Source: Yoonia ponticola (GTDB taxonomy: Bacteria > Pseudomonadota > Alphaproteobacteria > Rhodobacterales > Rhodobacteraceae). From it: a DNA stretch of 64,000 bases. The translations under genes and the position numbers were made by a program. Within the stretch, counting starts at the first letter, position 1; each line of letters opens with the position of its first letter. The DNA is taken from the NCBI RefSeq assembly GCF_014199395.1, contig NZ_JACIJM010000003.1, positions 406,404 through 470,403 of the forward strand. Reading direction: 5' to 3'. A model generated the notes under the pieces. It saw only the letters and a program-made list of their open reading frames with translations, was not told the origin of the DNA and searched no databases. Of this stretch, positions 53,889 through 63,064 are shown piece by piece.

Positions 53889-54254
53889 ATGATCGAACAC
53901 CAAAAAGATTTGTCTTATGACGACCGCATTGCGCAGGTTCGAAAACGTTTCATCCACACTCTGAAAGATCGGCTCGACGATGTTTTGAACGTTGTCCAAG
54001 GCGAACCCGAGTCTTCGGGTGGTGAAACGCACGTCCGCAAGGTCCACCGACTTTTGCATGACATGAGCGGAAACGCCGCGATGCTGGAACTCGACACAAT
54101 CGAGCAGATCGTCCGCAAAGGCGTGGACATTGCAGAACACGTTGACACCACTGGTGCCGACCTGACGCAGACCCAAATCACCGCTCTAGAAGCGATTATC
54201 CAAGATGCGCATGCTGCAGCCGCACAACTGAGAGAGCACTATTCAACGCTATGA
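53889..54254 (+). CDS. Histidine phosphotransfer (HPt) domain protein
   Basis: A 121-residue, mostly helical protein. VHRLLHDMSGNAAMLELDTI matches the HPt core (HxLKGxAxxLG), with His57 as the likely phospho-acceptor. The Lys normally two residues later is replaced by Ser, so the site is somewhat atypical. No other domain is present. It is the first gene of the operon and overlaps the BcsB-like gene by 4 bp. The histidine kinase and two receiver proteins encoded downstream are obvious partners. No strong Shine-Dalgarno is visible before ATG 53889. Confidence 0.75.
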   Translation: MIEHQKDLSYDDRIAQVRKRFIHTLKDRLDDVLNVVQGEPESSGGETHVRKVHRLLHDMSGNAAMLELDTIEQIVRKGVDIAEHVDTTGADLTQTQITALEAIIQDAHAAAAQLREHYSTL

Positions 54255-56203
54255 AAAACGCATTTATTCTGACCGCATCAATCAGTGTTTTGGCTTTGAG
54301 CGCACATGCGCAAACGGCAACCACGACGCAATCCACCACACCTGCAATCGCCGAGACGTCGCAAGACGCGCTTTTGCGTAGCACGACGCTGCGGGATTTG
54401 GGCTATCGCGATGGCGTGGCATTCAGCCAGTTGTCAGGCCAGACGGAAATCTACTTTCCTGTCCCTGATGCAGGCCCGATCCTGAATGGTCAGTTGACCC
54501 TCGATATCGAACACGGTGCGACCAACGCGGTCGAGCGGTTCTTGCAAGTCAAAATCGGCGACCGCATTGCGACGTCTGTCGGATTGGACGTTGAAGGCGG
54601 GCAGTTGTCGTTGCCGATCGATATCCGGCCTAGCGATGTTCAAAACGGGTTCCTGACGATTGGGCTGTCTTATTCGGGTGCATTCTCTGAATATATTTGC
54701 GTCGATGAACGCGCGTCTGGTGACTTTGTTCAGATCTCGCCGGACTCTGCGTTATCCTTGACGCTAGACCCTGCGCAAATCTCGACACCGTTGGATTTCA
54801 ACGGTTTCCGCCCTGCCCAAGTCTATGTGCAGATGCCCGAAGGCAATGAAATGTCCGGTCTGGCTGCGGCTGTGCGGGCGGCGACATTGTTCGGTGCGGA
54901 ACAAGGCGGCGTCAACTTTGGCACTGGCGCCCTCGCCGCTGAGGGCAACGCTTGGACGGCCGGTGCGATTGAACTCGACGTGACCACGTCTGGGTCCGAT
55001 AGCGAAATGGAGGTCATCCAGACCGGTGCGCAACCGACCTTGCACGTGCGCGGCACCGACCCGCAATTGGGTCTATGGCAGTTGTCATCCGCGTGGGCTG
55101 GCGTCACCGATGCCGCCAACAGCGTGACCAGTGCACTCGTTTCCAGCAGCGTTGACGCCGATGTGGTGCTGCTGTCAGCACTCGGCGCTGACCTGCGTGA
55201 AAAACAAGTTGTATCGTCCGAGCAGTTTATTATTCCATTCCAATCATCGGATATTCCGGCGGGTAAAACTGTGTCCGAGATTGATCTCGTACTTGCAGCG
55301 GGCCTCGACCCTGCTGGTGCGGGCGCAAGTGCGACCGTCTACCTGAATGACACGTTGCTTGGGGCCAGATCGCTGGGACGCGGCGTGCCGGAACGTGTGA
55401 AGTTCACAGTGCCAGCAGGACTGGTCAGCCGGAACAACGTGCTGCGCGTATCGTTCCAACGCCAAGCCGCTGGCGGTCAGTGCCGGATCAAACCGCAAGG
55501 CTATAGCGCCCAAGTTCTACCGGGCAGCCAGTTGCAACTGGCGGATACCGCAGACGAGACCGAGCACTTTTTCCAACTACGTCAATCCTTTGCAGATGGT
55601 GCACAGATTTTCGTCGATCCAGATGTGGGCCTGTCCGCCAGCGAATTGATGCCATGGCTGGGCAGTGTCGCAGGTACGATAATCCCTGATCGCGCCCCGA
55701 TCATCCCGCGCAATGCGCTGACAGATATCGACGCGGACGTGCCGTTTGTTGTGGTGTCCAATGCCAATCCCGGTGACGGCGAACCTTTGATTACCGTCGA
55801 AAAAGGCCGCATCGAGATTCGTGACCGCAATGGTGAAGTCATGTTCGACGGCGACGCGCTAGACCGGCTTGGAATTGTGCAGATGGTCACGCGCAACGGC
55901 GTGACTGGTCTGTGGGTACGCCCCGGCGCAGGTGACGCACCACAAGCGTCAGTGAACACACCGTTCGTGTTGGACCGTGGTGATCTGGCGTTGATCGGCG
56001 CTGAAGGCGTCGTCGTGGCGACCTCGACCAACAGCAATTCTTTGATCGATGTGGTCTACCCTGAACAAACCAGCCTGATGCAGATCCTAGATCAATATCG
56101 GCCATGGATTGTGGGCGGTCTCTGGCTTGCCCTGACGTTGTTGGTCTTGGCTGCATTCCAGAAAATGTACCGCCGTCGCCGCGCTACGCCGTCGGACGAA
56201 TAA
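54251..56203 (+). CDS. BcsB-like periplasmic exopolysaccharide synthase subunit
   Basis: A 650-residue protein with a signal peptide (about 1-20, ending AHAQ), a long periplasmic region and one C-terminal membrane helix (WIVGGLWLALTLLVLAAF) followed by basic RRRR. LRDLGYRDGVAFSQLSG, YICVDERASGDFVQISPDSAL and repeated carbohydrate-binding-like beta domains recall BcsB, which guides cellulose from BcsA through the periplasm. It is shorter than E. coli BcsB (about 780). It overlaps the HPt gene by 4 bp and precedes the glycosyltransferase by 6 bp. The polymer need not be cellulose. Confidence 0.75.
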   Translation: MKNAFILTASISVLALSAHAQTATTTQSTTPAIAETSQDALLRSTTLRDLGYRDGVAFSQLSGQTEIYFPVPDAGPILNGQLTLDIEHGATNAVERFLQVKIGDRIATSVGLDVEGGQLSLPIDIRPSDVQNGFLTIGLSYSGAFSEYICVDERASGDFVQISPDSALSLTLDPAQISTPLDFNGFRPAQVYVQMPEGNEMSGLAAAVRAATLFGAEQGGVNFGTGALAAEGNAWTAGAIELDVTTSGSDSEMEVIQTGAQPTLHVRGTDPQLGLWQLSSAWAGVTDAANSVTSALVSSSVDADVVLLSALGADLREKQVVSSEQFIIPFQSSDIPAGKTVSEIDLVLAAGLDPAGAGASATVYLNDTLLGARSLGRGVPERVKFTVPAGLVSRNNVLRVSFQRQAAGGQCRIKPQGYSAQVLPGSQLQLADTADETEHFFQLRQSFADGAQIFVDPDVGLSASELMPWLGSVAGTIIPDRAPIIPRNALTDIDADVPFVVVSNANPGDGEPLITVEKGRIEIRDRNGEVMFDGDALDRLGIVQMVTRNGVTGLWVRPGAGDAPQASVNTPFVLDRGDLALIGAEGVVVATSTNSNSLIDVVYPEQTSLMQILDQYRPWIVGGLWLALTLLVLAAFQKMYRRRRATPSDE

Positions 56204-56209
56204 CGCATT

Positions 56210-58099
56210 ATGGCGTTGGATGCCGAAAGCGAAGCCATTGGCACATTGTTGCTGGATCGGGGAATTCTCACCCCCGACCAGCTTTTTGCGGCCGAAGATC
56301 TTGCCGAAGATTGGGGCGTTTCGCTCGTCAAAGTTCTTTTGTCGCGGCGGTGGATTACGTCTGATCAACTGTATGAACAGCTGGCCTTTCACTACGATTT
56401 GCCACTGGTCAACTTGATGACGGACAGGCCGGACGACGCATTGATCCGGTCTTTTGATCCACGCACCATGAACGATTGGATGACCATTCCGATTGGCGAA
56501 ACAAACGGTGTGACCACTGTTGCCACAGCGCGTCCCGGCCCTGCTACCTTGTTGCATGTGAACGAAAAATTCGGAACCAACGTTAATCTGGTTATCGCCT
56601 CGCACTTTGACATCTCGTGGTCGCTGCAACGTGCTTTCCGCGAACAGCATTCTCACGATGCCGTCTTTGCGTTGGCTGAAGTCGACCCCGAAATGTCCGC
56701 ACAGCAGGTCATCACACCGCCGCAAATCCTGATCTTGTATTTGCTGGTCTCTACCTTCCTGCTCGGGATCGCTTTTGCGCCCGTCGCCACATTGATCGCG
56801 ATCAACGTCGTGCTGACCGTATTCTACACTGGCAACTTCTTATTCAAAGCTGTGCTGGTTTGGGTCGGCGGGGCCGCACAGGAATCGTCGTCGCGCGCAA
56901 TCGCCGCCGAAGCCAGCCTTTTGCGCGACGAGGACCTGCCCACGTACACGGTGCTGGTCCCGATGTTCCGCGAACCCGAAGTGCTGCCGATTTTGACGCA
57001 AGCCCTGCGCAATCTTGACTATCCACTGGCCAAGCTCGACATCAAAATCGTGCTGGAAGAAGGCGATCACGAGACGATTGATGCCGCGCGTAGCCTGAAC
57101 CTAGAAGGCGTGTTCGAGATCATTCGCGTGCCCGCCTCGCACCCGCAAACAAAGCCGAAAGCCTGCAACTTTGCGTTGCGTTATTCCCAAGGCGATTTCT
57201 TGGTGATTTTCGACGCCGAAGACAAACCAGAGCCCGATCAGCTGAAAAAAGTGGTCGCCGCGTTCAACCAATCGCCCGACAACACCGCCTGCATCCAATG
57301 CCGTCTAAACTACTATAACGCCCGCGAAAACTGGCTTACACGCATGTTCACGCTGGATTATTCACTTTGGTTCGACCTTATGCTGCCCGGTCTAGAGCGT
57401 CTGAAAATCCCTATTCCGCTGGGTGGTACATCGAACCACTTCCGCATGGATGTGCTGCGCGAACTCAACGCTTGGGACCCGTTTAACGTCACCGAAGATG
57501 CCGATCTTGGCATTCGTTTGACGCAAAAAGGCTACCGTGTCGGCGTGATCGACTCCACAACATTTGAAGAAGCAAACGTCTCGATTCCCAATTGGGTCCG
57601 GCAGCGCTCGCGCTGGATCAAGGGCTACATGCAGACGTTTTTGGTGCATAGCCGTCGCCCTGTTCACCTGTGGCGCTCCATCGGGCCTGCTGGCGTTTTC
57701 GGCTTCATCTTCTTTATCGGCGGGACGTTTCTGTCCGGTCTGCTTAATCCGGTGTTCTGGGCCATTTTCGCGGTCTGGATGATCTTTGGCGAAGATATCA
57801 TCTCGCCCTACTTCCCGCTGCCGGTGCTGTATCTATCCTTGCTCAATCTGCTCGCGGGCAACGGCCTGCTGATCTATCTGACAATGGTGGCCCCGTTCCG
57901 GCGACGCTGGACCGATCTGGCCCCATGGGGGATCACGGTGTTCGGCTATTGGGCGCTGATGACCGTCGCCTCTTATAAGGCGCTGTCGCAGTTGGTGTTT
58001 AATCCGTTCTACTGGGAAAAAACCCAGCATGGGCTGTCCAAACACACCGCAAACGAAGTCGCCGAGGCAAGTCTCGATGCCGAGGAGATCAACGGATGA
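56210..58099 (+). CDS. Membrane family-2 glycosyltransferase with N-terminal MshEN-like domain
   Basis: A 629-residue processive-type synthase. Residues 8-70 form a duplicated helical unit (IGTLLLDRGILTPDQL, then KVLLSRRWITSDQLYEQLA) like the MshEN/GspE N-terminal domain. Two membrane helices (171-217) precede the GT2 domain with substrate Asp in FDAEDKP (334-340), catalytic base TED (428-430) and QRSRW (465-469), then about four more helices. No PilZ domain is present. MshEN domains can bind c-di-GMP, but the consensus RLG Arg and Gln residues are missing here. Domain order differs from NfrB. Partner is the BcsB-like protein upstream; the sugar is unknown. Confidence 0.82.
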   Translation: MALDAESEAIGTLLLDRGILTPDQLFAAEDLAEDWGVSLVKVLLSRRWITSDQLYEQLAFHYDLPLVNLMTDRPDDALIRSFDPRTMNDWMTIPIGETNGVTTVATARPGPATLLHVNEKFGTNVNLVIASHFDISWSLQRAFREQHSHDAVFALAEVDPEMSAQQVITPPQILILYLLVSTFLLGIAFAPVATLIAINVVLTVFYTGNFLFKAVLVWVGGAAQESSSRAIAAEASLLRDEDLPTYTVLVPMFREPEVLPILTQALRNLDYPLAKLDIKIVLEEGDHETIDAARSLNLEGVFEIIRVPASHPQTKPKACNFALRYSQGDFLVIFDAEDKPEPDQLKKVVAAFNQSPDNTACIQCRLNYYNARENWLTRMFTLDYSLWFDLMLPGLERLKIPIPLGGTSNHFRMDVLRELNAWDPFNVTEDADLGIRLTQKGYRVGVIDSTTFEEANVSIPNWVRQRSRWIKGYMQTFLVHSRRPVHLWRSIGPAGVFGFIFFIGGTFLSGLLNPVFWAIFAVWMIFGEDIISPYFPLPVLYLSLLNLLAGNGLLIYLTMVAPFRRRWTDLAPWGITVFGYWALMTVASYKALSQLVFNPFYWEKTQHGLSKHTANEVAEASLDAEEING

Positions 58100-59520
58100 C
58101 CCGTCATGCCGGACACTGGGCCGCTTTTATTCTGCTGTTTTTAGGGCTGTTGCTGACGCTCGCGTGGGCGCAGGCGAATGGTTTTGTCTCTGAACGGGTG
58201 ACGGTGCTATGGTCTAAGGCGATCATGCAGATCGACGGGCCAGTGGGCTTTAATTCCACCGACGCATTTTTCCCGCCCCTGCCCTATGTGTTGTCGATTG
58301 TGCTGCAATGGATCATCGGCAGCGTGTCGGTGCCTACGCCGTTTCTGCTATCCGCCGGATTGGGGGCGATGATGGTCATGATGTGGTACAGCAACCTGCG
58401 TTATACCGCCGATGTCTCTGCGATCACCAGCGTTCTCGCAGTGGCGCTACTGGTGCTGAACCCGTTCTTCCTGCGCGCATTAGCCGAAGGCCCCGAAGCA
58501 ATCCTGACCCTTATCGGCACATGGATTTTCGCACGCGGTATCGTGAACCTACGCCTCGCGGGCAACGCCCCCGACATGATGAAAGTCGCCGTGGGCCTGT
58601 TGGTCGTGTCCTTATCGAACAGCTACGGCTTGCTGATCTGCCTCGGTGCGCTGCCCTTTATGATCGTGGCCGCACGTCCCAGCATGCTGGTCTCGTCGCC
58701 AATCGGGTATCTGATCGCGATGTTTTACCCTGTGGCCGCCGCGATCTTTTCGCTTTGGTTCATCAGTATGATCTTCGATAGCTCGCTAATGCCGCTGTTG
58801 ACAGAAGAACCAGTGTCGATCTCGTTCACGACCCACTTGATCATTCTCGCAGGACTGGCGCCGCTGACATTCATTGCCACGATGCGTAACGTCTACACCC
58901 CCTACTACTTCATGCCATTACTTGCCGCGTTCGGAACCGTTTTCGGGGCCTACTGGCTTAACAACATGTTCCATATGGAATCCGATCCGTCCTTGGCGAT
59001 TGCACCGATGCTCGCGATCTTGGTCGCAGCCATTCGGTTCTGGCCACCGCTGAACTTGCGCGAGCCGATCATTCTGGTGCTTTTGGCACTGAGCCTCGTG
59101 CTGTCGCTGTTTTCCCTGCGTGCCAACCCGGAGGCCGAAACCCGCGAGTGGGTGGCAGCCGTACAGGGCGTGCCATTGGACGAATATAAAGCCACACAAG
59201 ACGTCGCGCGCTTTCTGGACGGAAAGGACGGCATCCTCGTCGATGTCGAACGAAATCCCGAAATTGTGCCACAAATTGACGACATTCAACGGCTTATCGT
59301 CGCGGGCCAAACAGTCTATGATTGGGCATTAGAGGGTGGATTGCTGCGTGCGAAATACATACTCGTGCAAAACACACCGACCGACGTCCTCGTGACAGAC
59401 CGCATATTACGACGCTTCCCTGAACTCGCGACCGATCAGATGGCTTTCTATGATGAAGTCTTTGCAAACGATCTGTGGCGGGTTTTCGAACGAAATGAAC
59501 CAAGAGAGGGACTGAAATGA
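58096..59520 (+). CDS. GT-C-like polytopic membrane protein of the exopolysaccharide operon
   Basis: A 474-residue inner-membrane protein with about 9-11 helices over residues 1-350 and a soluble, probably periplasmic, C-terminal part of about 120 residues. The segment STDAFFPPLPYVLSIVLQWI after helix 1 resembles the acidic loop plus PP(L)xY of GT-C glycosyltransferases, but an unambiguous DD/DE catalytic pair is not obvious. It could transfer a sugar or lipid-linked group to the polymer, or be structural. It overlaps both neighbours by 4 bp, so it belongs to the same unit. I do not recognise a named family. Confidence 0.65.
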   Translation: MTRHAGHWAAFILLFLGLLLTLAWAQANGFVSERVTVLWSKAIMQIDGPVGFNSTDAFFPPLPYVLSIVLQWIIGSVSVPTPFLLSAGLGAMMVMMWYSNLRYTADVSAITSVLAVALLVLNPFFLRALAEGPEAILTLIGTWIFARGIVNLRLAGNAPDMMKVAVGLLVVSLSNSYGLLICLGALPFMIVAARPSMLVSSPIGYLIAMFYPVAAAIFSLWFISMIFDSSLMPLLTEEPVSISFTTHLIILAGLAPLTFIATMRNVYTPYYFMPLLAAFGTVFGAYWLNNMFHMESDPSLAIAPMLAILVAAIRFWPPLNLREPIILVLLALSLVLSLFSLRANPEAETREWVAAVQGVPLDEYKATQDVARFLDGKDGILVDVERNPEIVPQIDDIQRLIVAGQTVYDWALEGGLLRAKYILVQNTPTDVLVTDRILRRFPELATDQMAFYDEVFANDLWRVFERNEPREGLK

Positions 59521-60458
59521 GCCAACGCATTATAGCAGTCGATGATTCTGATATTGCGCAGGAATTCATTCGCAGCAACCTTGCAGAGCTGGGTTACGAC
59601 AACGTTGTCAGCTTCCTCGACCCGACGGCTGCACTGGCGGCAATCGAGACGGGCGAAGCCGAAGCGGACTTGATTTTGATGGACATCATGATGCCCGTGA
59701 TCGACGGGATCGAGCTGTGTGCGCGGATCAGAGGTATTGATGCGTGGCGCGACGTGCCGATCATCATGTTGACCAGCCGCAAGGACATGGAATCCCTGTC
59801 GCGCGCCTTTGTCGCGGGCGCGAATGACTATGTGACCAAGCCGTTCAACCGGATCGAATTGCAAGCACGCATGAAAAGCAGCTTGCGGCTTAAATCCGAA
59901 CTCAGCCGTCGTCGTGCTAGCGAAAACCGCGGATCAAAACGCAAGGCGTTAGGCACCGATGGCTCGCGAACATCGACTGCACGCCAAGACATGCTTGGGA
60001 GTCAGTTGGGTCTGCAGGCTGATCTGATGGCGATGGCAGCGGATACCGAATCCACGGTCGGCTTGATCGCGTTAAAGGTTGATAACCTGAAAAAAGAGAC
60101 CGATTTTTCGTCATCCCAAAGTGCCGTAATCACCAATCAGGTCGCAAAAATCCTCGCGAATGTCAGCATTTGCGCGGGCGATACATTTGCACACTGGGAA
60201 GATGACATGTTCTGCTTCGCGGGTCTCAACCTGAGCGAAGATGATCTGCGCCAGCGGGCCGAAACATTCGTGAACGCCGTCAACACAGCGCAACTGACCG
60301 CCAGCGACGCATGGCAAAACGCGCCCGTGACGATCAGCGCGGCGATTGCCCCTGCGGGTGACGGCACCATCGGCCATCGCCTCGCGAACGCGATCAAATT
60401 GCTAGAAACCAAATCCGGCGACACCGAAAACGGCATCGTGAAAACCCTACAACCTTAA
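59517..60458 (+). CDS. Response regulator with degenerate GGDEF domain
   Basis: A 313-residue two-domain protein. The receiver (1-125) is intact: phospho-acceptor Asp56 (LILMDIMMP), Asp pair near residue 9-10, and Lys108 (YVTKPF). After a basic Ser-rich linker (130-160) a GGDEF-like fold follows: LIALKVDNLKKETDFSSS aligns with the metal/substrate strand. The GGDEF signature position reads HWEDDMF (226-232), so both Gly residues are lost and diguanylate cyclase activity is unlikely. It may act as a non-enzymatic output or binding domain. Coupled to the GT-C-like gene by 4 bp. Confidence 0.85.
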   Translation: MSQRIIAVDDSDIAQEFIRSNLAELGYDNVVSFLDPTAALAAIETGEAEADLILMDIMMPVIDGIELCARIRGIDAWRDVPIIMLTSRKDMESLSRAFVAGANDYVTKPFNRIELQARMKSSLRLKSELSRRRASENRGSKRKALGTDGSRTSTARQDMLGSQLGLQADLMAMAADTESTVGLIALKVDNLKKETDFSSSQSAVITNQVAKILANVSICAGDTFAHWEDDMFCFAGLNLSEDDLRQRAETFVNAVNTAQLTASDAWQNAPVTISAAIAPAGDGTIGHRLANAIKLLETKSGDTENGIVKTLQP

Positions 60459-60476
60459 CGGAGCGGCCCTTCCCCC

Positions 60477-62453
60477 ATGATTCATATGGACACGCGTCTC
60501 AATGCGAACGCCCCCCAAAATGAAGGCAGGCGGCCCTTTGTCGGTGTAATTCTGCTGCTTGTGGTGTTGTTCATCGCAGGCGTCGCCTATCTGGTACGTT
60601 CTGATTACAAACGTTCGATCAGCGAGGCCGAAGTCCAACTGGTCAATTTCGCTGAACTTTTCGAGCAGTCGGTCGAATCCAATCTTGCGGTTGCCAACCT
60701 GCAGATGTGGAATTTGATCGACCGCTTGCCGTCGAGGCGGTTTGGAACGTCTGCGGACATCGAAACCCGCTACGGCGACATGATGCGCCAAACATTGGAA
60801 CAGATTGATCAAATCGACAGCCTTGTATGGATCGCCACGAACGGGAATCCAGTGTGGTCGTCGGTCGAACAACTGACAGGCACCTACCTCGGTGATCGCG
60901 CCTATTTCCAAGAAGCGTTGCAGTTGGGCATGAATGAATACGCCGTTGGTGTGCCGATTATCGCACGTGGCACAGGACGGCGTTTGACGCCTATTGCGTG
61001 GCCAATGGTGTCGCAGTCCAATCAGGTTTTCGGCGTGATCGTATCGTCCTTGGGCGAGAAGTATTTCTCGGACATATTAACCCTGTCCGAAATTCCGACC
61101 GACATGCACGTCAACGTCGTCGCTTCCAACGGCGCTGCGGCATTCGAGTCCGAAGACCTGTCGCCGATTGCATTCGAGCGCAACATTCACGCCTCGCGCA
61201 AGATCGCGGCTTTGGATCTAACCATCAACGTCAGCCGTAGCAAAAGCGCCGTTTTGGCGGGTTTTTACATGCGGACAGCCAGCTTTATCATCATTGCAAG
61301 CATCCTGTTTGCGTCCTCAATCGGCATGGCGATCAGGCTGCAGCGCAAGTCAGTGCAACTGGCCGACGGCTTGAGCCAATCCGTGCAGGATAACCTGCGG
61401 ATTGTCGCTGCTCAGCGCGAGTTTAACGCGATTTTTGAGAACGTCGCCGATGGTATTGTGATCTTTACCATGGACGGAAAACTTAAGCGGACCAACAAGA
61501 TGGCCCGCAAAATTCTTGGCCAAGATGACAGTGATCAGGCTGTCGCTGACCTCAAGAGATTGCTACCGGACCTGTCCATTCTCACTGATGATTTGCCGCC
61601 GCAAGAGATCCTGACCTGCAACGATCAAGCCGTTGAATGCCGCGTCATGAAGCTGACGGCGAACAATATGGAGATCGCCTATTGCGTGCTGACCGATGTG
61701 ACCGCCGAAAAGCGACTGGCTGCAGCGAAGGACAACTTTGTCACCTCCATTAACCATGAACTACGCACCCCTCTGACGTCGCTTTCAGGGTCGCTAGACC
61801 TGCTGCAAGACCGCTTTGCGGATGACCTCGCAGGCCCTGCCAAACGGCTGGTCATGATGGCGTCGCGCAATGCTGACCGTCTCTTAATGTTGGTGAACGA
61901 CATTTTAACCTTGCAGGCCATCGACCAAGGCCAATTCCACGTTCGCGTCAAACCCGTTGATGTCAGCGTCGCGTTAGAAGAAGCCGTCGCATTCAATTCC
62001 GGTTACGGCATGGGGTCAGGTGTTAGCCTGCTGTGCGAACGGACTGAACCGGGGATGATTTTCGTTGATCCGGATCGATTGCAGCAAATTTTCTCGAACC
62101 TGATCTCGAACGCGGTCAAATACTCGACAGCAAACGGCACCGTCAAAATCGGCGCGGTCGAGACAAACGGCGACATCACCTTTTACGTGCGTGACGACGG
62201 CCCCGGCATTCCAAAATCCGCACGCGGCCGCCTGTTTGACCGCTTCACCGCCCCAATCCACACCAGCGGCGTACAGATGAACGGCACGGGTCTGGGCCTT
62301 GCGATCACAAAACAATTGGTTGAACGCCAAGGCGGCGAAATCACACTAGACTCGAGAACCGAAGAAGACGGCGCAGTGGAAACAGGAACAGTCTTTTTCG
62401 TGACGTTCAAAATGCACACAGCGCCAACAACACCAGTGGAGATTGAGGCATGA
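60477..62453 (+). CDS. Membrane sensor histidine kinase
   Basis: A 658-residue sensor kinase. Two membrane helices (about 21-41 and 268-286) enclose a periplasmic double-Cache-like sensor (TYLGDRAYFQEAL and GRRLTPIAWPMVS). A PAS domain follows (312-410), then HisKA with His427 in INHELRTPLTS, and an ATPase domain with N box NLISNAVKYS, G1 DDGPGIP and G2 GTGLGLA. No receiver domain is attached, so it is not a hybrid kinase. It overlaps the single-receiver gene by 4 bp. Its likely targets are the two receivers and, through them, the HPt protein of the same operon. ATG 60486 is an alternative start. Confidence 0.9.
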   Translation: MIHMDTRLNANAPQNEGRRPFVGVILLLVVLFIAGVAYLVRSDYKRSISEAEVQLVNFAELFEQSVESNLAVANLQMWNLIDRLPSRRFGTSADIETRYGDMMRQTLEQIDQIDSLVWIATNGNPVWSSVEQLTGTYLGDRAYFQEALQLGMNEYAVGVPIIARGTGRRLTPIAWPMVSQSNQVFGVIVSSLGEKYFSDILTLSEIPTDMHVNVVASNGAAAFESEDLSPIAFERNIHASRKIAALDLTINVSRSKSAVLAGFYMRTASFIIIASILFASSIGMAIRLQRKSVQLADGLSQSVQDNLRIVAAQREFNAIFENVADGIVIFTMDGKLKRTNKMARKILGQDDSDQAVADLKRLLPDLSILTDDLPPQEILTCNDQAVECRVMKLTANNMEIAYCVLTDVTAEKRLAAAKDNFVTSINHELRTPLTSLSGSLDLLQDRFADDLAGPAKRLVMMASRNADRLLMLVNDILTLQAIDQGQFHVRVKPVDVSVALEEAVAFNSGYGMGSGVSLLCERTEPGMIFVDPDRLQQIFSNLISNAVKYSTANGTVKIGAVETNGDITFYVRDDGPGIPKSARGRLFDRFTAPIHTSGVQMNGTGLGLAITKQLVERQGGEITLDSRTEEDGAVETGTVFFVTFKMHTAPTTPVEIEA

Positions 62454-62806
62454 AAGTTCTATTTGTCGACGACGAAGCAGACATCCGCGAGATGATCGAA
62501 ATTGCCCTGATCGTCGAGGACGACATCATCCCGACCTTTGCCGCCAGTGGTGCCGAGGCGATAAAAATCCTGAAAACGCAAGACTTTGACGCCCTGCTTC
62601 TGGACGTGATGATGTTGCCCCCCGACGGCCAAGAGGTGCTGCGCGTTGCGCGGACCCTGCCCAATCACCAGTCGACCAAAATCGTGATGTGTACGGCGAA
62701 AACCTCGCAAGAGGCTGAAAACGAACTCAAAGCGTTGGGCGCAGACCAGATACTACACAAGCCTTTCAAGCCCGTTAAACTAGCCGGATACCTACGCGAC
62801 CTGTAG
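62450..62806 (+). CDS. Single-domain response regulator (CheY-like receiver)
   Basis: A 118-residue receiver with Asp pair FVDDEAD, phospho-acceptor Asp52 (LLLDVMMLPPDG), Thr82 (MCTAK) and Lys104 (ILHKPFKP). There is no output domain. It is coupled to the histidine kinase by a 4-bp overlap. In a relay it could take phosphate from the kinase and pass it to the HPt protein, or act directly on a partner. Last gene of the operon. Confidence 0.9.
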   Translation: MKVLFVDDEADIREMIEIALIVEDDIIPTFAASGAEAIKILKTQDFDALLLDVMMLPPDGQEVLRVARTLPNHQSTKIVMCTAKTSQEAENELKALGADQILHKPFKPVKLAGYLRDL

Positions 62807-63064
62807 TTGCTCTGCGTGAGTCATGGGAAATCTCGCAAACCTGTGGTCGTGAACATCATGGCGCTCGCCGTCCTGGATGTAAGGCTGCATCGTCAATCGT
62901 TGTGCCCTTAATTAATCGTCAACACTTGCATGATAGACCTGCCTGATCTTACCAAAACTGACGGGGTGCGTCGCAGTCAAAAGCGAACGCTTCAAATTTC
63001 ACCTCTCATCCGTTAACAGCGATCCAACGCACTGAACCAACTCGCCATCAACACAGGCCTCACC

